NCBI GenBank assembly: GCA_036937835.1
Contig: CM072878.1
Location: forward strand, 10,783,501 to 10,847,500
From: Pampus argenteus
Lineage: Eukaryota; Chordata; Actinopteri; Scombriformes; Stromateidae
DNA: 64,000 nucleotides
Direction: 5' to 3'
In this document: piece after piece, positions 1 to 40,058 of the stretch
How positions within the stretch are numbered: the first letter of the stretch is position 1
Layout: every line of letters starts with the position of its first letter
Translations under genes and position numbers: made by a program
The notes under the pieces: generated by a model
Told to the model about the DNA's origin: nothing
The model's database searches: none
The model's input: only the letters and a program-made list of their open reading frames with translations

Positions 1-2434
1 CTATGAGATAAAGAGATCAACACAGCGGGAGCACTGCACTGCTGAGCATGACACCAGCAGTCTCATTATTCTAACTCTGTGTCTTGCTGTGACTGGCGGA
101 GAGTCCAGATCAAAGACTTAATACAGTTCATCTGCTGCTCCATATTGAAATTCATATTACACATTATAAAGGAGTATGGCCAGTAACATTGATGTATTGT
201 ACGCATGTTTCATTTGATGCTATTGTATGGTAATTGAATCTGAAAGCATGTAATAAAATCAAATTTAAAGTCACAAATTTTAAGTCGCAGCACACACACT
301 AGAGCTGCGTCTACTGCCGAGGTTGACACGTGATACCAAACAAGTCATTTTAAGGATAAGAATAACGGGGGGGGCGAGGGATAGCTCTGATTATAATCAG
401 GCTTGAGCGAAAGCAAATTTCACTGAGTTAGAAGGCGTAATTATTTGAGCCTCAAACACACACACCTAGAGCCATTAATGGGCCCTTCTCACACGTTGTC
501 CCTCAAATGTCCCCAAAGAAGTCCATTTTCATCTTGTTCTCAGTCAAGTGAATAAACGAGTCATTACTCGACACCCTCAATCACACTCGTTTTCTCTTTC
601 TACTTTCTCTGTCACTACTCGGCTACTCAGCCACACCCTCCTTTCTTTTTTTTATTATACCAGCAGTACCCAGTGACAAGCTATCTGCCAAAATAGCATT
701 TTTATTGATATTACTCGGTCACATTATTCTCCAATTATAACTTGTACTCTTGTGACAACCACTTATGGCCTTTTATGGAGCGCAGCTGTAAAAATTGAAA
801 TATATATGTATATATTATTATTGCTTTCCATAGACATATTGTGAATGTTTGATTCATTTTGATTCAGAAATACATTGTCTAGGTTGTTATATAACCTTGG
901 CTCTTGCAGATTACTTTGACATGAGTTCAAGTTGAACTTTGGAAAGTCTGCTTCCGAGCCATCAGCTCCTCATTGTATTTTACACACAAGGTGAATCATA
1001 TTTTTAATACCCAAAACTGTATAGACCATCTTCAACTATGAAATGCAGAGTGACAATGGTTCTCCATGTAGCTGAACTACTCCATCTTCACTTCTACTTC
1101 TACGGGCTGAAGGTTACCAAACTCTTGCAAGCAATGAAGTGAATACATTTAATGCTGGTTATTTATCAGGGAAAAAAATGCTCCTAAACCAAGAAATATT
1201 GTATATGTAACCTTGAAGCACTGTTGACTGAGTTTGATTAAAAAATCATATTAAAAAAAAATATTACTTTTAAGTATTATTATCTGCAATACTGGTTGTA
1301 CTAAAACAATGTGAATATAATTTGTATTCATCAACATTGGGATCGCACTATTTGGAAACTATCTTGGTAAAATCAGTGTATGCTGTCGCTGTGCAAGGAC
1401 ATGTCATCAGATTATTGCCGCAGTTAAGGTTAATTCTTTACCTGTAAAGATTAATGTCACGATGGGCCAAATGCGATGGTGTAAGATGTAAGATGTGCTA
1501 TACACAGAGAATGCTTACACTGCTATTTTGTCATTTCTCCGTGTACAAAATCATTGTGAAATCATCTTTTTTTTTTATTATTATTCTGGAGCAGTTTGTG
1601 GCTTGCGACAAAATATTTGCCAGATGATACCTACATGGGCGTCCATACAGAGTCATCACACTTGACCTTCCTATATGTAAAAAAGACCAACTTAATATTT
1701 TCATTTCTTGTGATTCCCACAATGTAAAAAATAATTTAAGCTCATTCTGGAGCATTTTGATCTTTAATGTTTCTCTGAGATATTGAGACGGTGTCACTGT
1801 AAATTATATCAACAGCTCCTTGGCGTGAATCCAAAGCAAAGGAGACAATAATTTTTGTTGATTGCGTATTACTTTTGGTTATCTTCTCAGCGCCATAATT
1901 CTACATTAATTTAAAAGAAAATCTCTCTCTCAGTTTCCTTCACAAGTGCCTTGCTGCCAAGAGCATCGGTGATAATATTCCTTTATAATCAACCTATTTG
2001 GATTTTCTGTTTTTTATCATTTGTCACCATTTGCAAAAAGTCATATGATATAGATTCAGTATATACGCTAACTGGCAATGCACATTGCCAAAAGCAACTC
2101 TAGCATGCTCACACGTCTCAGGCTTCTCCTACAATAAAATGTAACTCCTTATTTCTCTTTGAGCCGGAGCAAATTATATAATTCATGTAGAGCGACATGT
2201 GGAATACCTTTTTAGTATCAATGGGTTCTAACATGTCTGCACATGCCAATTTGTTTTGTTTAGAGCACGAGATGAATCGGGACGACAGGCTTCGCCTCTG
2301 GGAGAACAATTTGTTTGCTTGTTAGCTTTAAGATCCTGTGTTATTTAGATGCACAAATCTGGCAGTGGCATGAACTCGGTGCCTCTGGGAGGAGGGGTTG
2401 GAGCCAAGTGAGGCTCTTCCAATCGAGCCTGCTT

Positions 2435-2435
<1 letters not shown>

Positions 2436-2493
<58 letters not shown>
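2436..2493. repeat. (CA)n microsatellite
   Basis: About 29 CA units with one TA interruption. It generates the low-complexity His/Thr and Cys/Val open frames on the two strands. Confidence 0.95.
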
Positions 2494-2618
2494 AACCAAA
2501 GGAATATGTTGAATTTGTTCAGTAATTCTACTGAGCTGAAGATATGTCACCCATATGTGCATCGTGTTTTATGCTTCCCATTTAACATTATGAGGCAGAA
2601 TTAATTAATTATTTAATC

Positions 2619-2619
2619 T

Positions 2620-2657
<38 letters not shown>
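2619..2657. repeat. (TG)n microsatellite
   Basis: Nearly pure TG dinucleotide run with one TA interruption near its start. Confidence 0.93.
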
Positions 2658-2659
<2 letters not shown>

Positions 2660-3879
2660 GGCCTGCATTTAGCAGCCTGAGGGAACACCATGGCACTTAA
2701 AATGTTATTCATTTAATCCTGTGATGTCTCTGAGAGCTCTAGCTATAAGTGAAGGCTGCAGTAATTGATGTGAGTATATTGTCCCCTGTAGTTTAAATAA
2801 AATGTTTGTTTCATTTTTTTTATCAGCAAATAGAGGAAAACAGCAGGTACAGGTGTTTTGACTGCAGAGCGCACACAGAGGAGGATTACTGTTTGATAAA
2901 TAACCTGATCAGAGTGCCTTTGATTAAAATTAAATTAATTGAGTTGTGAAAGTAGTAAATATTAGATAATAGGAATGTTGCAAGGGACAGCCGAGTGTTG
3001 AAGCCTTTCACTCAGTCACACTCATAGATGTATGGAGTACAATCAGTGCCACGTTATGAATCACTGTTGTGATACATTTTAAATTTCTTTAACGTGAAAG
3101 TCACTAGTAATAGCTGACAGACATGTTCTGTACGTTTTTATGTTCCGAATGCTCACACATTGAAAGCGAATGAGCACAGACGTGCCTGTAGGCTACTATA
3201 AGAGGCTGGTATAGAATCTGAAGCATCGAGTGAAAGCAGAAGACACAGATGTTGTTCTCAGTAGTTGGTGGAGACCAAACCAGAGCTGCAGTAAAAAGAT
3301 AACAACATGTTTGGCTTGGCTCCACATCACTTGCATGTACACAAACAAGGATATAGAAATAAATGTGCATCTCTGGAATGACGGCTTGCCTTTGAGCCTG
3401 CGAACTAACTTTAGTTTGTTTTGCTGACTTAGTCAACAATTATGTTCATTTGGCAAACACTTTTTTTTATTTCTATGTATTTCTTTTTGTAGTATTGTGC
3501 TACATACATTTTGTGCAGAATAAAAAAAAAAGATGATTAATCTATTTGTTGATCCACAGAGAATTATTCAACAAAGATGAATTTCTAATAAAATCTACTA
3601 AATCTCAAATGTGTGTATGTGATGTTTCTGTTATATGCAGTATAAATTGAATGCATTTGGACACCACATAGCATTAAAAAATGCACCGCCTTCAAACAAC
3701 TTATCTGTGCCCTGCCCTATCTGACAGAAGAGAGTCACTGATGGGAACTTTTGTGTGTGATACTACCAACTGTGTCTCTGTGCTGGAGAATAACTGTCTC
3801 TGTTATTAAGAATGTTGCTGGTGACCCGCATCAAGACCCCACGAAGCCCACTTTGAGAACCACTCACTTACTGTGCACA

Positions 3880-4100
3880 TTTGAAGAATGGCGTACAGTA
3901 TATACATTACCGACAGTGTACTTCAGGTAATCTATTATATGAGCAACATAGTGTTCCGGGCTGTGCACACGCCCTCTGGCGGCGTACAGCGGGATTGCAG
4001 CTTCACAGTCCTCCTGCTCTCCCTCTCTGAAGCTCGCCTTTCATGTCACTACTGTGCTACTTGTGTGTGTATGTGTGTGTGTGTGCAGACGCAGCCAATC
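3880..4100 (+). promoter_or_regulatory. probable fam20c promoter region
   Basis: Composition shifts from AT-rich to more GC-rich with CpGs around 3955-4020, just ahead of the likely 5' leader. I see no clear TATA box at a convincing spacing. The placement is inferred from the composition change and from the distance to the start codon. A TG run ending in CAG at about 4060-4089 could alternatively be a splice acceptor, which would move the promoter further upstream. Confidence 0.3.
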
Positions 4101-4875
4101 TCTTCCTCATGACGCCACCGAGGCTGGGCTCACAGGGGCTTCGATCATAATATTTAACACACCCACTCCGGATCAACACTTGGAAGGAAGACAAGGCAGT
4201 GTTGAGAGGACGAATGACAACCGGGGATCCCTGCACCTGCCAGCCAGTCTCGGATTTGACTTCAACGAGGCTCGCAGCTTGTCAGGAAGCGGCACAGCAT
4301 CCAAGCATCTTTGCAGCGGATCACCTATTTTCATGGATTTTTTCCAACCTTTTTGCTTATTAATTTACACTAAATATTGGGAAGGTTGTGTTTTTGTGGA
4401 CTATGTCAATCTCTCGGCACTTTTTTTTCTCCGCAAGAAGACAGTTATGACACATTTGACATCTCAACTCCGTGTTGCCAGCATTACAAAGAAGGAAGAA
4501 TAGCAGTGCTTTTTTAACAAGACTCTCCTTCTTCTTGTTTCCTCTTTACCATTTGTGTAGTGATCTGTCCTCCTGACACCGTATCCTATTCAACAATGAA
4601 TGAAGAGCACTTTTTGAGCCGCTGCTTAGTGTCCAGTCCTCACGATGTCTGTCCACCTGTCTGGGAATAAAGAATTGGGACTATTGTGAAAAAAGAAAAA
4701 AAAAGTCTGATCAAACCATGGAGTTATTAACATAGGCTGACACGCATTATGTTTGCAATGATCATAGAAAATCTCAGCATCGCTGCTTTGTCATCGCATA
4801 ATACAGTTGGACATCAATGTCGTTGCCGTAAGGTGCGCCGCGCTTAAAGCTTACTCTGTGTAAAAGAAGAAAAAC
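4090..4875 (+). other. fam20c: probable fam20c 5' leader
   Basis: GC-richer non-repetitive sequence running without an obvious intron into the start codon at 4876. It contains several upstream ATGs, including one opening a frame that starts at 4054 and closes at 4503. A translated leader peptide is therefore possible, but none looks like a known protein. The true transcription start cannot be fixed from sequence, and an intron inside the leader is not excluded. Confidence 0.4.
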
Positions 4876-32498
<27,623 letters not shown>

Positions 32499-33039
32499 TG
32501 AGGGAACCATCATGGGCAATGGACCCCTTTCATGGCTGTCTGACCAATGGGATCAGACCAAAAATCCCACTTCTCATATCAAGCTGAATTCAGTGAATTC
32601 CAAGACTTGCCATCAATGCCTCTTTGGAAACTGCTTGTAAGTGTGTTTATATGTGAGATATTATCCACAGATATGACAACGAAAGACTGTGCTCAAACGG
32701 AGGCTTTGTATTTGTTAGATACTGATGTATTTTCGTTTTATCAGAAGTTGTATAAGACATAAAGGAACCACGGCTGTGTTCTTATTTTGGTCCTGTTTGT
32801 TTTAAATATGGAGAGTGTTTCATATAAGTGTTTTATTATATTATAACCAAATGAGAACTTAGACAGACTGGGCATCATATGGTCAGAAATTAAGCTTTAT
32901 CAATAATCACACCATATGAAAAATGTTGAGAAAGTGTGCGGAAGTTTCAGGATATTGTTCCTTTTGTATTGTTCAGTTTCTGTTAGTTTTCACCTTCTGC
33001 AGTCAGACACATCAGCTTGCTACAGAGTAACAGTATCCA

Positions 33040-33041
<2 letters not shown>

Positions 33042-33094
<53 letters not shown>
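33042..33094. repeat. (TG)n microsatellite in 3' UTR
   Basis: Uninterrupted TG run of about 26 units in the predicted fam20c 3' UTR; in RNA this is a UG repeat, the type bound by TDP-43 and CELF proteins. Confidence 0.95.
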
Positions 33095-33100
<6 letters not shown>

Positions 33101-34080
33101 CTACATGTTTTTTTTTTTTTGTTTTGGCACAAACATGGTATGAATGAGAATGATAAAACATACTAAACAACATAAAGCTGAGTGCTCGTATATTTCACAC
33201 TGTAGTTCAGTACCTTCACTTTGCCTTAGTCCAACTTTCTATCTTTTTTTATCCTCTCCATCTCTTCTGCAGGTTTAGCTTGTGCTACATGCAGTCTGAC
33301 AGCGCAACACTAAAATATTCTTTTCCAAACCAAAAATATGCTAAACGTTATATGACGACAATATGTGCTGGTTAGTGTTCATTCACCGCCATTCTTACAC
33401 ACAGACCTAAAACATTAAGTATTGTCTGCCATGATATAATTTAACATTTTATGCAATGCAAAATGTTACCGTCTGTACGTTGTTTCATTTTATGAGATTT
33501 CATGTCCAAATTACTATTTATTGGTGCAAAACAAAAGCTGCAAATTCTAGGTTAATGGTTTTACTTTATGATGCTTTATACATTGGGAAGACTTTGCCTT
33601 AGATACCTTAGCATTTGATCACTATTTAAATTGACATTTCTTTGGGTATTTTTGTATGTACCAATAATAGAAAAACAACATAGCTTTTTGATTTTGGACA
33701 TTAAGTTGTTGAAGTGGTGCCAGTGCAATTTTCTCTTCTGTTTTTTTTTTTCTGTTCTCCTAAGAGTTCTGTGTATTGGCGAACCCGGTACCTGTGCAAT
33801 GACAGAAATACAGTACTTGAATGTTTTTGGGTTGGCAGTACGGACAGGATTCATAGTGCTACAAACAGAGTAAAGCCTGACTCAAGCCTGAGAAGTGCTT
33901 GGGGGTTATACAGGGGCTCGTCCCACTATAGGGATAACCTTGGGCACTGCTATTTTTTCATTTTCTCTGTGTAAATAATTATAAATACTTTGAAGACCTA
34001 TCAAGCTGCACCACACAGTGATTTGCTTCTGTTTTCTGCTGTTGCATTGTTACTGTGAAGATCTGTTTACTAAAGTGTGC

Positions 34081-34086
34081 AATAAA
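34081..34086 (+). terminator. polyadenylation signal AATAAA
   Basis: Canonical hexamer 1.58 kb after the fam20c stop, followed within 35 bp by a CT run and a long GT-rich tract, the composition expected of a downstream cleavage-stimulating element. Confidence 0.8.
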
Positions 34087-34106
34087 AACAAAAAGTGAGG
34101 ACAAAA

Positions 34107-34114
34107 CTCTCTCT

Positions 34115-34189
<75 letters not shown>
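34107..34189. repeat. (CT)n(TG)n microsatellite
   Basis: Short CT run, then about 35 uninterrupted TG units, directly 3' of the polyadenylation signal. Confidence 0.96.
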
Positions 34190-34352
34190 CATTTAAGGGG
34201 TTACAGATAAATTGTTGTAAGGATTAGCGATACACAATATAAATAAAAGCTTAATGTGGGTGGCTTTAGAATATCACATGAGAAAACCCAGACATCACTC
34301 TGAGCTTTTAGCACATTACGCCACTAACTAATCACGTGTAGGCAGCCTTAAT

Positions 34353-34388
<36 letters not shown>

Positions 34389-34967
34389 CAAGCTTAACCA
34401 TTTCACCTTTAACCTGAGAGCACAACACTACTGCCAGTCTGCAAACACTGAAAAAATATGCAACCCTAGCAGAAAGCTTGGAAAAGATATTTAATACACT
34501 TACATCAGATGCCATTTGTTAATAACATTTAAGAGAGGCTAGACCTAGATCTAATTGCTTAACTGTAGTATTCATACGGTTTCACATCTCCCCCAGTCAG
34601 TCTTCCCCTTTCTAACCCCAAAGGGTGAGTTAAATCTTTATGTCCTCCTACACACATAGCATTTAGCATGTTGAGCCTATTTGTCATTTATAGTATTTCA
34701 GAATCCATTTAGTCTCAACCTATATTTCTTAGAAAATAGTACATTTTATACAGTTATTGATTTGCTCGCGATATTTTACAATATGCAACAAACGTGACCA
34801 TTTAAGGCACTTTTCTGTGTCTGTGTGACTCTACTGTACTACAAACATGACTATAATTCTATGTCAAGTCCATATCCGTGTCATTATCTATTTCATTTAG
34901 CACATTTAGCACATCACACTTAGCTTCGCATGTGTTGTCTGACTAGTTAAAAAAAACGGCAAGACGT

Positions 34968-35015
34968 CGCTGTCCGTGGTGCTGACACGTACCATGGACA
35001 GCACCACGGACAGCG
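34968..35015. repeat. perfect 17-bp inverted repeat, 14-bp spacer
   Basis: Arm CGCTGTCCGTGGTGCTG at 34968-34984 and its exact reverse complement at 34999-35015. Beyond one mismatch the pairing continues for three more bases outside the arms. GC-rich in AT-rich surroundings. Could be a transposon end, a structured RNA element or a recent local inversion-duplication. Confidence 0.9.
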
Positions 35016-35195
35016 CCGTGATGTGGCCTTAAATATTCAGTGAATGAGCGCTGAAAATTATGGAGGAAGAGATGAAAAAGGTCGGAGCCTTCTGGTACAC
35101 GTGAGATTTAATTACGGATTGAATTTACATTCATGATATGAAGATTGCAGATACATATCCCTTTCATTATCGAGTTTATAGAATCAGGACAGATG

Positions 35196-35198
<3 letters not shown>

Positions 35199-35243
<45 letters not shown>
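35199..35243. repeat. (TG)n microsatellite
   Basis: Uninterrupted TG run of about 22 units. Confidence 0.95.
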
Positions 35244-35246
<3 letters not shown>

Positions 35247-36370
35247 GAACACCGCATTCATTATTCCTGGTTTGTTTATTTACAGTAAAGAAGCTATACT
35301 AAATATTCTCCAGGAGGTGGCGCGAGTGTGTTGCATCTCTGACTATCGAGCTGAGAATCAAGAAGCTGTTGTGGGAAAAAGTCACTAGGTGGCCTCGTGG
35401 TCATGTTTTATATGATTTGATTTGCATCTTTCTGATGACAGAGATGACGTTATTTGTTGTCCTGAATCAAGCTTACAGCCAGTAGAACATACTTTGTTTT
35501 GTGTGTGAACTGTGCTGATTTCTGAAGAAACGTATGTTTTATAATGACCTTCAGTTAACCTGAACCGTAGAGCCAGAGATAAGACGTCAGTGTGCGTCTG
35601 TATAATAATCACAAACTGTCGAAACGACGACACCTATATTTGCCTTGTGAGTGAATTAAAAAACAGACACGTACAGAACAGAAATTTAATTTGGAATAAA
35701 TAAATAAATCAGGTAATAATAGTCCAACATGTTGCTGCACTCCATCGCAATGGACACTAGGTTGTGCACTAGACTTGCAATACTAAATAGTAACCGACTG
35801 ATTTGACGAGCATAACACAATCTATAATGGCCCATAAAAGTTTTAAATTCATTCTTAAAATAAGTCAGACTCTGGCGTATATTGATATCATTTATTTACT
35901 TTCACGTAACATCTACTTTTTAACATGTTTCTAATTGTAATAGAGAATTGTTTTAATCTACTTGAGAAAATGATCCAAACAGGAATATAGACATTACACT
36001 TCCTCTCAGCCCTGATGTTGTTTACCCCCACAGCAGACTCTCACCTCATTCAGAGGCAGCCTCTCCTGCCTAGTAACACTTTCCAACACCACTGTCCTCC
36101 CGTCTCTATGGCAACAGAGAGCAACCCCCTTCCTGCCCTGCCTCCCATTGATCCAAGGTGTGTGTGTGTGTGTGTGTGTATGTGTGTGTGTGTTTGAGTC
36201 CTCGACGACCCTGACCCTTACACCTCCCCCACTCCCCCATCAGGGAACTTGAAATATGTCAAGTATGGCAAGTGCATGCATATATGTATATGTATATGTA
36301 TTATACAATGAGCCCATACCAGTTTATACACACGGGCCTATGTGTGTGCGTCAGAGCGTATGCTGAGCCG

Positions 36371-36480
36371 AGATGAGATGAGATGAGATGAGATGAGATG
36401 AGATGAGATGAGATGAGATGAGATGAGATGAGATGAGATGAGATGAGATGAGATGAGATGAGATGAGATGAGATGAGATG
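36371..36480. repeat. (AGATG)22 pentanucleotide array
   Basis: 22 perfect head-to-tail AGATG units with no interruption. Confidence 0.97.
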
Positions 36481-37256
36481 AGAGGCGCTTTCAAACGCTT
36501 CTTCAGAGGCAGTCGTTTTTAACCCCTGTCCACCTCGATTGATGTCAGCGCTGTAGGCAAAATCACGCTTCCCTCAGATCCGCAGTGAATGCATCCCAGT
36601 GAGAATTACTCAACGAAATAATTTAGGCAGAGACATAATGCATCTGGTGGCACTGATCTCCAAACTGTCGAATACTCATAAACACATCTTTCTGATTTTT
36701 AAAATGATGGATACGGTTCGTTTCTTTAGGACTAACTGAGCTGGAAACAAGGTGAAGTTTCCCTATCAGAGTCGCATCTCTTTTTTTTTCTTTTTTTCTT
36801 CTCAAGGCGCCATGTGAGTCTGGTTATTTTACTCTCCTGTTACTGAGAACTTAAGAAGATCACAACGTCACTTTCCAAAAACAGGCCTATCCACCTTGTT
36901 TTTCAGCAGCAGCCTGGCAATAAGAGTGCCAGTAGGAGCAGGCTCCTTGTCTGAACTCATGAATTATTAAAAAGGCGACTATTCGCGGCCGCAGCTAAAA
37001 TTAGGAATAGCCTTATGTTGGCTATAATTAGAAAGCAGATGGAAAGCGTTTCATTTATAATAGTAAATGGTAAGTTTTGACATTTCCAGGTGAAGATGCC
37101 GTGCGTGTGTGTGTGTGTGTGTGTGTTTCCCGAGTGAGCCTGGCGACAGAGACAAAACTCCCCATGTCTGTCGTCAAGGTCAGACGGAGGCGCATCCTTT
37201 TGCGTCAAGAGCACCAGGAGAGAAATTAAACTCCAAATCAATTGCCCTTGAACCGC

Positions 37257-37264
37257 TGTGTGTG

Positions 37265-37313
<49 letters not shown>
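37257..37313. repeat. (TG)n microsatellite
   Basis: TG run with CG and TA interruptions at its 5' end. Confidence 0.94.
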
Positions 37314-37314
<1 letters not shown>

Positions 37315-37329
37315 GTGTTAGACTGTGAC

Positions 37330-37620
37330 TTTTTGTCAATGCTTGCGTGCGCGAGTGTGTTTATGAAAGTGAGAAAAAGCAGTCGAGGTTGTGTGATCTG
37401 CTCTTCCACGCATCTGTCCATCCTGCCGCGTGTGTCCGCATGCCAGAAGCGATCACGGGCCATTGCCGTAATTACACAGCACGCGGAAGAGGAGAAGGGA
37501 GCCGCTTGTAAACCCGATGAAACACCCTTGGCTGCACAGGAGACATTCAGAATGACCGAGATAGGCTACGCTCGGCTCGTTGCGACAAGCGCTTGCCAGG
37601 GCAAATAAAAACAGACTGAG
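37330..37620. promoter_or_regulatory. CpG-rich block, possible promoter of a neighbouring gene
   Basis: By hand I count about 21 CpG dinucleotides in roughly 290 bp, far above the neighbouring sequence. Fish promoters often keep such CpG clusters. Direction and target gene unknown. Confidence 0.35.
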
Positions 37621-37689
37621 AGGAGAGGAGAGGAGAGGAGAGGAGAGGAGAGGAGAGGAGAGGAGAGGAGAGGAGAGGAGAGGAGAGGA
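37619..37689. repeat. (AGGAG)n pentanucleotide array
   Basis: About 14 perfect AGGAG units, purine-only on the + strand. Confidence 0.95.
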
Positions 37690-38403
37690 TGCTAATTATT
37701 GACGCGCGCCTGGGCAAGCTGCTAGCAGCCCCTCATCTGTCACTCAGGAAGAGGAGGAGAGGAGAGAGAGAAGGAGATGGCTGAATGGGAGGAGAATCAC
37801 ACCCCCACTCCCCCTCCTCTTCCCTCCATTCTCCTCCTCCTCCTCCCCTCCCTTTCCCCCTGATTTTCATTCATGGCACAATCAGTGACACACGCATATC
37901 TCCCCCACGCAGTGGCTGGTTCAGTCCCTCTCCATCAAAAGACTGCTCTCCCTCTCTCTCTCTCTCTCTCTCTCTGTCAAACAGACACACACCTTCACAT
38001 GCGGACAAACACTCTCTCTTCCTTTTCCTTTTGTTATCTAATTTTCTCATAAACAGAGAAACACACTGCAGCCACCCTCATCTTTTACTATCACTGTCTT
38101 CCACACTGGGATTTTGGTCATCTTTCTCTTTTCATACATGAGTAAAGATACTCTCTGATTACACTTCTCTGTCTCACACACACACACACACACACACACA
38201 TCCTAGATAATAACAAACATAGAGGCACGCAAACAAACGAGACAAACAAAAAAGAAGGACATAACAAAACAAACACAGACAACTGCACATCGAAAATTGC
38301 ATGTTAAATTCTCTCTCTCCCTCTTGCACACATAAACACACACACACACACACAGTTGTGTTCCCAGACACACATGCATCTTCCTCACCACCCACTCTGA
38401 GAA

Positions 38404-38407
<4 letters not shown>

Positions 38408-38451
<44 letters not shown>
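38408..38451. repeat. (AG)n microsatellite
   Basis: Uninterrupted AG run of about 21 units; a further AG run follows at about 38570-38608. Confidence 0.93.
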
Positions 38452-38453
<2 letters not shown>

Positions 38454-38727
38454 TGAGGGAGAAAGGGAGGGAGGGAGGGGAGGAGGAGTGAGAGCAAACC
38501 TGAGACAGAGAAGGGCTTTGAAGCTGCTGCTCGCCCTTTCTCTCTCCTGCCGGGTGCTTCTGAGTGCATGAGAGAGAGAGCAAGAGAGAGAGAGAGAGAG
38601 AGAGAGAGGCAAGGAGCAGGTGGTCCCACAACTCAACCACTCCTCTCCTCCCTCCCATCAGTACATCAGCAATCACACTCTCTCTCTTTTTCTCTCCCTT
38701 TTTCTCTCACCCCAGATCCCTCTAGCC

Positions 38728-38729
<2 letters not shown>

Positions 38730-38781
<52 letters not shown>

Positions 38782-38783
38782 CA
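38730..38783. repeat. (CA)n microsatellite
   Basis: CA run with one TA and one CG interruption. Confidence 0.93.
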
Positions 38784-39059
38784 TAATTGCAATCACTCCA
38801 CACGACCTCCCCCTATTTGCTACCTCTCATACACACACATTTGTGCGTACTGGCTGTCAGACAGGCTGCTAGACTCCCCAGCAGAGGCTGCGGGATGAAG
38901 CACCCCAACACCCCTCCACCAAAGCTAATTCCATTATACATTCCCGACTGGAAGGAAGAGGGGCTGTCTTCTAATTGCTTTCTTATCCCCCTGAGTCCCC
39001 CTCACTCTCTCCTCCACCCCCTCCTCTCTCCTCCATCATCACCCCCTCCTTTCAGCCCG

Positions 39060-39360
39060 CCTCTCGCCCTGCGTGCACTCAACATGGCAGCAGACAAGTA
39101 GAGGAGGGAGGCAAGCTAGAGAGCAGGGGAGGGAGAAAGAGAGAGAGAGAGAGAAGGAAGGAGGGAGGGGGGGCAGACAGGCAGGCTGCTGCTATCAGGG
39201 AATACTAGTGCCATTTTCACCAACGCAGAGTAAAAGGATTGAGCCTCGGCGCTGTACGCTCGGCTCGGCTCATCTCAGCTCACCTTGGCTCAGAACAGCT
39301 GAACAAGAGGTGATTGGAGGGACAATAAACGGAGGAGGGAACGGCTGAGCCCTAACACAG
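39060..39360 (+). other. possible non-coding first exon of a neighbouring gene
   Basis: GC-rich stretch with a purine-rich middle and a degenerate GGCTC-repeat segment near 39258-39298, ending in CACAG followed by GTACC, which could be a splice donor at 39361. It resembles 5' leaders of vertebrate genes but has no long reading frame, and no downstream exon could be matched to it in this window. A donor at 39310 (GAG/GTGATT) is an alternative. Confidence 0.22.
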
Positions 39361-39567
39361 GTACCATGCTTTTCCTGTCATTTGTTTACAAGATGATTCA
39401 AGATACAAGATGAACATGGAAGTGAAGATGCAGGGGGAATGGCAGAGGGGGCGTGTGTGTTTGTGTTTGACTGTGTCTGCGTGTGCATGCTGAATAGAGG
39501 ACAGCATGGTCCCTTATGGGATAGTGTTCTATTTTTATTCTTTATTGGGGAAGAACATTCGCCTCCA

Positions 39568-39600
<33 letters not shown>

Positions 39601-40030
39601 AACACACACACATACTCCCAATACCAAACACCTGCCTCAACAATCAACATCTGTCCAAACAATAGGCTTAAAAAAATAGTTCACAAATACTGTATCTGCC
39701 TGAAAAAGGCACAGAGAACATGCAGGGGATGCGTGAGCTTCAACCTTTCTGTTTGTCTGCGGTTTGTTTGTTTTTTTCCTCCCTAGCTGCGTACAGCCTC
39801 CTGAGCCTGAGGATGTGTTATGTGGTGCTATAACAGGACGCTATGTCAGAGCAACAATGTGTCATAGCACGCTGTTTACTCTGCCTATTGCATAAGAAGA
39901 AATCTGAAATACACAGACAAGCACACGCGCACAGAAACACTAATCTTATGAAACCAGTGACGAAGATGGATATAATTTTGTAATTTGTGCTGTTTGAGGA
40001 AGAGAAGATAGTATTTAAAATATCTATTGA

Positions 40031-40058
40031 CATATATATATATATATATATATATATT
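40031..40058. repeat. (TA)n microsatellite
   Basis: Uninterrupted TA run of about 14 units. Confidence 0.94.

Larger units (their letters stand above)
1..3879. other. upstream region, no gene recognised
   Basis: AT-rich non-coding DNA 5' of fam20c. Open frames here are short, overlap on both strands and show no recognisable domain. It contains a (CA)n run at 2436-2493, a (TG)n run at 2619-2657 and several homopolymer A/T tracts. Any distal regulatory role is unsupported by what I can see. Confidence 0.6.
32499..34105 (+). other. fam20c: fam20c 3' UTR
   Basis: About 1.6 kb from the stop to just past the only AATAAA I found here (34081). AT-rich with a (TG)n run at 33042-33094 followed by a T tract. 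The exact cleavage point is not visible; an earlier site without a canonical signal is possible. Confidence 0.7.
34190..37330. other. intergenic region downstream of fam20c
   Basis: No gene recognised. Holds (CA)n at 34355-34385, a 17-bp inverted repeat at 34968-35015, (TG)n at 35199-35243, and the AGATG array at 36371-36480. A unique block at about 36880-37080 includes a GCGGCCGC octanucleotide near 36986. Confidence 0.6.

Noticed and set aside
3641..3870. Possible DNA-transposon end (TTTGAGAACCACT near 3852)
   Set aside because: The motif resembles ends I have seen in dispersed elements, but no matching inverted end or target duplication could be found nearby.
32499..34105. Additional fam20c coding exon after 32498
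   Set aside because: The stop matches the expected C-terminus by length and homology; frames downstream are short and AT-rich.
36371..36480. CRISPR-like array
   Set aside because: A pure pentanucleotide tandem repeat without spacers, in a vertebrate context.
36957..37463. 168-residue antisense open frame
   Set aside because: Passes through CA/TG repeats giving His-Thr runs; the remainder has no similarity I can recognise.
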